Assembly: GCF_002878395.1 (NCBI RefSeq)
Contig: NC_061121.1
Span: forward strand, 40,646,050 to 40,710,049
DNA: 64,000 nucleotides
DNA from: Capsicum annuum
Lineage: Eukaryota; Streptophyta; Magnoliopsida; Solanales; Solanaceae
Reading direction: 5' to 3'
Position numbers and translations under genes: made by a program
The notes under the pieces: generated by a model
The model's database searches: none
Told to the model about the DNA's origin: nothing
What the model saw: the letters and a program-made list of their open reading frames with translations, nothing else
Shown here: in pieces, positions 58,092 to 64,000 of the stretch
Numbering within the stretch: the first letter of the stretch is position 1
Layout of the letters: each line of letters starts with the position of its first letter

Positions 58092-59018
58092 TGTAACACC
58101 CTCAAATTCTGGGCATTTGATTTTTGGCCTTCCCATACAAGAAACATCAATTGTTGACTCAAATTATGTTCTTGGATGTTAAAAGGGTAACTGGAAAGAA
58201 TTTAAGAATTTTTGGATGGGGTTCGGGGCAAGTTTAGGTTATGGAGGAAGTGAACCTCCATGATAGCCTTGCATCACGGAGGCAAGGTGTCCATGTTTGG
58301 GTCAGCGGCATGGAGGCTAGGCTCCGTGATAAGGTCCACACGTTATTTTTGAGTTGTCTTGTTGTTTTTAAATGGGATGAGAAGTAGTAAGGTACTTTCA
58401 CTCATACACGACTTTTCAACACCATAAGGGCCTATTTCCATCAGTTTTTATCCTACGACGTTCATTCACATTACTCTCAACCACTCTCTCTCAAAATCTC
58501 CTTTTCAAGTCCAGACTAGGGCTCAAAGAGGTGATCATCTATGGTCCAAAGGGTGTTGCTTTCTTCCTTCTCTTGTATTTAACTCATGTACTTCTTTTCC
58601 TATACTTATACTTTTCTTAATGGCATAAATTGATTATTAATGCATGATTGCGATGTGGGTTTTAACATAGTTGAGGGCTTTTGACATGATTTATCATTTA
58701 CTTGATTTTCCAAGGTTATTTATGCTATATTCTTTCTTTATTAATGATTTTGAACATTGTGATATGCATGGGAATGGTGATTTAACTGAGGGGTCATGTT
58801 TAACCCCCAATTAGATGAATTTGACTTGTTATGGTTTTGAAAATTGTATACCCTCAACATGTTTGTAAAATTGTCAATGAAAAGAGTTTCTATCACATAG
58901 TTGGTTTACCGACTAGTAATAATGCATTGGCCTAGAAGGGATAATTAAGTATACACGATTTTCTTGAAAGGCCTTGGTGGCCATGAATTAATGGTGGGAT
59001 TCGAACCTTGTGGATTTG
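58092..59018 (+). mobile_element. Element B 3' LTR, left part
   Basis: It starts TGTAACACCCTC and matches 22862-23400 from 58465 onward. It contains GGATTCGAACC at 58999-59009, the reverse complement of a B-box-like motif. It is cut by element H at about 59019, and the rest lies right of the window. Confidence 0.88.
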
Positions 59019-61298
59019 TGTAATTCCTTGTAATATTCCAAGCTTAATTTAGCTTTTAGTTGCATACTTAATTGGTCCAAGGGCTGAAAATTTCACGAAG
59101 TATTGAGGACTTAGTCATTTTCAAAACCCCTAAACTTTACTAATCTCTAGTTTGTCCTTCCCGACCCTAAAATATTGGTTTTTAAGTTGATTCATGGTTA
59201 GGGTGGTTAAAGTATGTCTCGAGTAAGTTTTGGGATTTTTGGATGAGGTTCGTGACATATTTGGATTGCCAAACCAGTGAAGCAATGCAGTAAGGCCGCA
59301 GTATGTCACTCTCTCACATGGTGAGGTGCTTCACGATGTGTGGATTTCTCCCCTGGAGTAAGTTATGTGGCACGTTGCTCTCTCTCATAGAGAGAGAGGT
59401 GTGATGCATGGCTTTGTCCTGCTCAGTGTTATGGTTTAAGTGCCCAAGTGGTTTTTGAGTCATTTCTCTCATCCTACTTCATCCTTAACACGATTTGGAA
59501 CTTCTAAAAAGGCATTATTTGCCCTCTTCACCCCAAATTTCTCTTAAGAAACCCTCCTTCTTTCCCAAGAACAAACCCAATCTTCATTCTCAAGAAATCA
59601 AGGGTTGAAGCTTCTAGTTCAAGCAAACTTTAGGATTATAGCTTTTAAGGTATGTGGGATGTTCATCCATGGGTCCTTTTCAACCATGGAGCCCAAAAAG
59701 TTTCTTTTCAACTAAAGTATGGATTTTTCTCTAATTATAGAGTTTTGAATATTAAATATGGATTAATTCCATGTCTTTCCTTTGTAATTGAAGTCAATTC
59801 ATGTCCATGTATGGTTCCATGAAAAGTCAAGTTATCTCATGCTTCAAGTTCCAATTTCTCATGTCAATAGCTAAGTGAATTTCATGTTATAATATCGAAT
59901 TGTAAATTTAGCCATGTAATTATGTTGTTTTCCCTATACTTACCACATTCTTATAGTCAAGTTTATGACTCACATATTTTTTATGAAATATCTATAATTT
60001 TAGGATTTGAACCATGATTTCATACTACAATTTTAAGCCTTAATACTTTACTTTATGATCATTTAGTGTTGGTGGGTTATGAACACCCGATACATACGTG
60101 TTTTACATGATTTTTTATCATTCAAGTAATGATTTCAGTTAAACCAAGGATATTACCATTTACTTAGTTGTTGTGATCATGATAAGCAATGTCAGTCTTT
60201 ATGTTTAGTGAAGTTCAGTTCAGTACCAGTATCAGTTTAGTTCGAAGTAGGATTTAGCATTGAGCAAATGTGGGGATGGCGGATTCTCCGTTAGTTTAGA
60301 CAGAGTCGTTAGTAGTATTTCCTATATTCTAAAACTACATAGCCAGTGTAGGATATGAGGGGTTACCCATCCGTTAAGGCTTGACTTCCTCTCAGGGGTC
60401 ACCCATCAATTTAGGCTTGAGTCCCTGGTCTTTTGGGACATCAGTTTAATGGATTTACACAGCCAGTGTTAGTACCCATGGCATGATACTGACACCCTTC
60501 AAACTGGGGTTATAGGTTAGAACTCGATTAGCTTAAATTGGGGCATATAGATTAGACGATACCTCCTATAGTCTCAGTTCAGTATTCAGAGTATGTCAGT
60601 TCAGGTTTGCATGACCAAGTATACAGTTATTTAGTAATTCAGATATTCGTAATTCAGTTATATAGATTATTTTAGTACGTATTTATTCTTGATCTTGAAT
60701 TCTCAAATATTACATGTTCATGCATTCATGCTCAGTTATCTTATGTATTTCATCCAGTCCTCATCTCATATACCAGTACGTTCAAAGTACTGACTGCATA
60801 CTTTTCTTTGCGCTATGTTGCCTTATAACATAGGTTTGGATGCTCAGTTTCTAGACCGTTCTTAGATATCCCAGCATTACTCATCAGCAGTAGTGGTAAG
60901 TCCTCATCCATCGAGGACATGATATGCTTATTTTAATTTTTTCAATACTTCCTTATGTTCAGTCAGTCAAAGTTAGTTGGGGGTTAGTCCCAACAACTCC
61001 TTATGATGTTTAGAGGCTTTAAGACAATCTTTTAGACAGTCAGTCAGTTATTTCAATATTAATAGTTGTTTCAGATAGACAGTTTGGTTTCTAGTATTTC
61101 ATCAGATATTTCAGACATACTTTGAAACGTATTACAGTATTTAGTTTTACACTACCTTATCAGTGTATCTTCTGCTCATGTATTATATTACTACTTTACT
61201 CAGTGCTCATAGCAGGTACCAGCTCATGGGTTAGCTTATGGTCACTTCTGATCATAAGCACCATTGTCGCAACTAAAGGGTAGCCTCGGGTCGTGACA
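59019..61298 (+). mobile_element. Element H 5' LTR
   Basis: It begins TGTAATTCCTTGTAATATTC; the true start may instead be the second TGTAAT at 59029. It ends GGGTCGTGACA, with a PBS five bases later. Homology to the B LTR stops around 59018, which favours the first start. Similarity of start and post-PBS leader to G suggests the same broad family. The TSD cannot be checked because the right end is outside the window. Confidence 0.82.
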
Positions 61299-61303
61299 AA
61301 ACT

Positions 61304-61321
61304 TGGTATCAGAGCCTAAGG
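61304..61321 (+). other. Element H primer-binding site
   Basis: TGGTATCAGAGCCTAAGG is a perfect initiator-Met-type PBS. Confidence 0.92.
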
Positions 61322-61374
61322 TTTCAAAGCATCCTAGGGAGTCTGAAATCCACATTAAGTAGAGTCTTGTACAT

Positions 61375-61430
61375 GGTGTGAAGTGTGCCACACTTATGGA
61401 CAAGAGGCTATGAGATGCTTTAAGGAAAGT
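61375..61430 (+). other. Conserved leader motif downstream of PBS (element H)
   Basis: GTGAAGTGTGCCACACTTAT followed by AGGCTATGAGATGCTTTAAG. It is the counterpart of the motifs in G and B. Confidence 0.5.
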
Positions 61431-61521
61431 TTCCCTTTCTTTCAGTATTTATGTTATGCAAAATGGAATGAGCTATTTTTAAATTCTACTTCTAATTCAT
61501 CCTTCATTCCATTTATAGACA

Positions 61522-62680
61522 ATGCCTCCTAGAAAAAACAACGGAATAAGGAACGGGGATCAACCCACATCACCACCTATTTAGGAAGATCCCCTGAATG
61601 AGCATGTATGTCGCACCAAATTTAGGGTTGTTTTCACTACCTTAGCCCACTCAGTAGCTACTCAAAAAAACCAGCAAACTATTTCCCCAGCCAATCCAGT
61701 GGCAAATCCAACGACAGTTAGGATTCAGTATTTCACTCAGATGATTGTTTTTGGATCCAAGTCTAAGGAGGATCAATAAAAATTTCTAGAAATAATACAA
61801 AAAGTGACATATATTATGGGCATAACTATGAGAGAGAGTGCAGAGTTGGTTGTATATCAATTGCAGGATGTAGCTCACACTTGGCTTAAGAAGTGGAAGG
61901 AGGACTGAGGTATTGATGTAGGGCCTATAGAGTGTGAGGAGTTTGCCACCACTTTCTTAGACAGGTTCTTTCCTCTAAAGTTGAGGGAAGATAAGCTTCA
62001 GGAGTTCATTAACTTGAAGCAAGGTAATATGAGCGTGAAAGAGTACTCGCTCAAGTTCACTTAGTTAGTGAAGTATGCTCCTACTATGGTGGCGGATAAT
62101 AGGTCTAGAATGAGTAAGTTTGTTTCTGGTGTAACTGATAGTGTGGATAAGTATTATAGTACCACCATGTTGATTAAGGAGATGGGCCTATCTAGACTCA
62201 TGGTTCATGCTCAGTAGATTAAGGAGGAGAAACGTAAGGAGAAAGAAAGAGAGAATAAGAGGGCCAGAATAGGTAGTTTTAACTTTTCTTAGCCAAGGTC
62301 AGAAGGTGGTAATCATTCTCAGTTTTGTTAAAAAATTTTAGTCCCATCTCCATCTTCAGCTAATGCGTCAGTGCCTATGTTTAGGCAAGACAGTCGGGAA
62401 AGAGGTCCAGGCTATAAGTCCCAGGGTAGTGTGAACAGTAGTTGTACTAATCCGCTCTACAGGAAATATGGTAGGAATCATCAGGGTGAGTTAAGGGTGG
62501 TAGTGATGTGTGTTTTGGTTGTGGAAAGCCAGGCCACAGGGTCCGGTAGTGTATGGTGGTCGCTTAGAGGGGTACAAGTGATCGCCAACAAAGCTAGTCC
62601 AATTTCTCTTCATCTCTAGTAGGTCACCCAACTCAACAGGATACCACATCTAGTGCCACCCGTGGGCAATGCCAGAATAG
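61522..62680 (+). pseudogene. Element H gag pseudogene
   Basis: The ATG at 61522 opens MPPRKNNGIRNGDQPTSPP. The capsid blocks are YFTQMIVFGSKSKEDQ, VVYQLQDVAHTWLKKWKED, FLDRFFPLKLREDKLQEFINLKQGNMSVKEYSLKF and FVSGVTDSVDKYY. The basic tail is EEKRKEKERENKRARIG. In-frame TAG stops occur at 61582, 62062, 62215 and 62290, apparently at former Gln codons. The zinc knuckle CFGCGKPGHRVR, stop, C at 62511-62552 is in another frame, so a shift lies between about 62320 and 62510. Otherwise the frame is long and young-looking. Confidence 0.9.
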
Positions 62681-63178
62681 GTTGTATGCACTCCAGACTC
62701 AGCATGATCAGGAAAGTTCACCTGATGTGGTTACGGGTACGATGCTGGTCTTTTATCTTCATGTTTATGTTTTATTAGACCCCAAAGCTTCACTTTATTT
62801 TGTGACTTCTTATATAGCCATCAACTTTGGTGTCAGTCTCAAAATATTAGCAGAGCCTTTCTCAGTGTCTACCCCAGTGGGTAAATCTATTATAGCCGAG
62901 TAGGGATATAGAAATTGCCCAGTTATAGTGTCTCAGAAAATCACCTCTGTTTATCTTGTAGGGTTTTAGATGGCTGATTTTGATGTCTTTCTCAGCATGG
63001 ATTGGCTCCACTCATGTTATGCCTCAGTTGACAACAGAAATAGTGTCATTTCATTTCAGTTTCCTAATGAACCAGTTATTAAATTGAGAGGTAGTACTTC
63101 AGTGCTTAAGGGTCAAATTATTTCTTACCTTAAAGTAAGAAAGATGAGATCTAAAGGGTATGTTTACCATCTTTTTTG
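62681..63178 (+). pseudogene. Element H protease pseudogene
   Basis: YVLLDPKASLYFVTSYIAIN (62768) contains the protease active-site Asp, but the Gly two places later is Lys. LAEPFSVSTPVGKSIIAE is followed by a TAG at 62901-62903. MADFDVFLSMDWLHSCYASVD and SYLKVRKMRSKGYVYHLF close the domain before a TGA. Confidence 0.9.
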
Positions 63179-64000
63179 AGTCAAAGACTAAAATTCTGAG
63201 ACTCCGTGTCTTGAATTACTTTCAGTAGTAAGGGAATTTTCTTATGTGTTCCTAAAGATCTTCTCGGAGTTCCTCCTGAGAGGGAAATTAATTTCAGAAC
63301 AGATATCCTTCCAGATACTCAGCCTATCTCTATTCCCCCCGACAGAATGGCTCCAACTGAGCTTAAGGAATTAAGGATCAGCTAAAAGATCTCTTAGATA
63401 AGGGTTTCAGTAGGCCCAGTGTTTCTTCATGGGGCACCCCAATCCTGTTCGTGCATATGAAAGACGGTTCTTTCATAATGTGTATCGATTACCATCAATT
63501 GAACAAAGTCACAATCAAGAATATATCCACTCCCCAAGATTTATGACTTGTTTGACAAACTTTAGGGTGCTAGTTATTTCTCAAAAATAATCCTCAGATC
63601 CACCTATCATTAGCTTAGAATCAGAGAATGTGACATTTCAAAGATAGCTTTCAGAACTCGGTATGGTCACCTCAAATTCCTAGTTATATCTTTTGGACAA
63701 ACGAATTCCCCTGTAGCTTTTATGGACTTAATGAATAGTGTGTTTAAAGAGTACTTGGACATGTTTGTCATAGTTTTTATTGATGATATCCTTGTCTATT
63801 CCCGTAGTGAGAATAATCATGCAGACCATTTGAGAATTGTGTTGCAGACCCTTATAGCTCATCAGTTATTCACCAGATTCAGTAAGTGCAGATTTTGGCT
63901 AAGATCAGTAGCTTTCCTTTAAAAGACTAAAGTAGTAAGAAACTAGCCTAGACCCATCTCTCCATCAGATATTCAGAGTTTCTTGGGTTAGGCTAGTTAT
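63179..64000 (+). pseudogene. Element H reverse transcriptase pseudogene (cut by window end)
   Basis: After a frameshifted linker ([34 protein letters not shown]) come a KDGSF block (63460), a VTIKN block and a damaged DLFDKL block. The polymerase box [12 protein letters not shown] is intact at about 63776-63811 within the open segment 63722-63922. [19 protein letters not shown] sequence follows. The remainder of pol and the 3' LTR lie beyond the window. Confidence 0.88.

Overview
The window is plant nuclear DNA made almost entirely of decayed Ty3/gypsy LTR retrotransposons inserted into one another. The host is most likely a eudicot; Solanaceae is my best guess from the look of the elements, but that is memory-based and untested. 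The evidence is: long AT-rich LTRs, initiator-Met tRNA primer-binding sites (TGGTATCAGAGCCTAGG and variants), zinc-knuckle gag, protease/RT/RNase H/integrase remnants in the plant gypsy order, chromodomain remnants, and exact 5-bp target-site duplications (TSDs). I see no host gene, tRNA, rRNA, CRISPR array or bacterial-type operon.

Layout. I name the elements A-H (D is not used). The oldest is B (+ strand, gag-pol chromovirus-like). Its 5' LTR is 22862-23816 plus 42988-43715, its internal region is 43716-45993 plus 55628-58091, and its 3' LTR starts at 58092. Four elements sit inside B. (1) A (+), with ~5 kb LTRs and no recognisable coding capacity, runs from the window's left edge to 22861. 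(2) E (+), 23817-42982, is a Tat-like element with only a gag remnant and a 40-bp minisatellite; its TSD is ATCGG. (3) C (minus strand), 45994-55622, is a gag-pol chromovirus inserted into the B reverse transcriptase; its TSD is GATGG. (4) H (+) starts at about 59019 in the B 3' LTR and runs off the right edge. Two elements form a third level: G (+, 6572-16583, Tekay/Del-like chromovirus, TSD TATAT) lies inside A, and F (+, 26225-33717, CRM-like chromovirus, TSD CATTT) lies inside E. Every base of the window is therefore inside element B or its passengers, and no flanking host DNA is visible.

How the parts relate. Each complete element has the usual retroviral logic: LTR promoter, PBS for minus-strand priming, gag (capsid, nucleocapsid), pol (protease, RT, RNase H, integrase), polypurine tract and 3' LTR. 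None looks autonomous now, because every gag-pol carries several stops and frameshifts. A has LTRs and a leader like those of C but no gag-pol, so it was probably mobilised in trans by C-like relatives. E has lost or never had pol and may likewise depend on other Tat elements.

Points most worth a second look are: the long LTRs of A and C, whose TATA boxes lie near the 5' end and predict a transcribed R-U5 of about 4 kb; the 29-bp remnant of the C 5' LTR; three copies of a conserved stem-loop motif in E; the 40-bp array in E; TAG stops at inferred former CAG codons; and a cluster of B-box-like motifs in the B LTR. I found no convincing new enzymatic or defence system.
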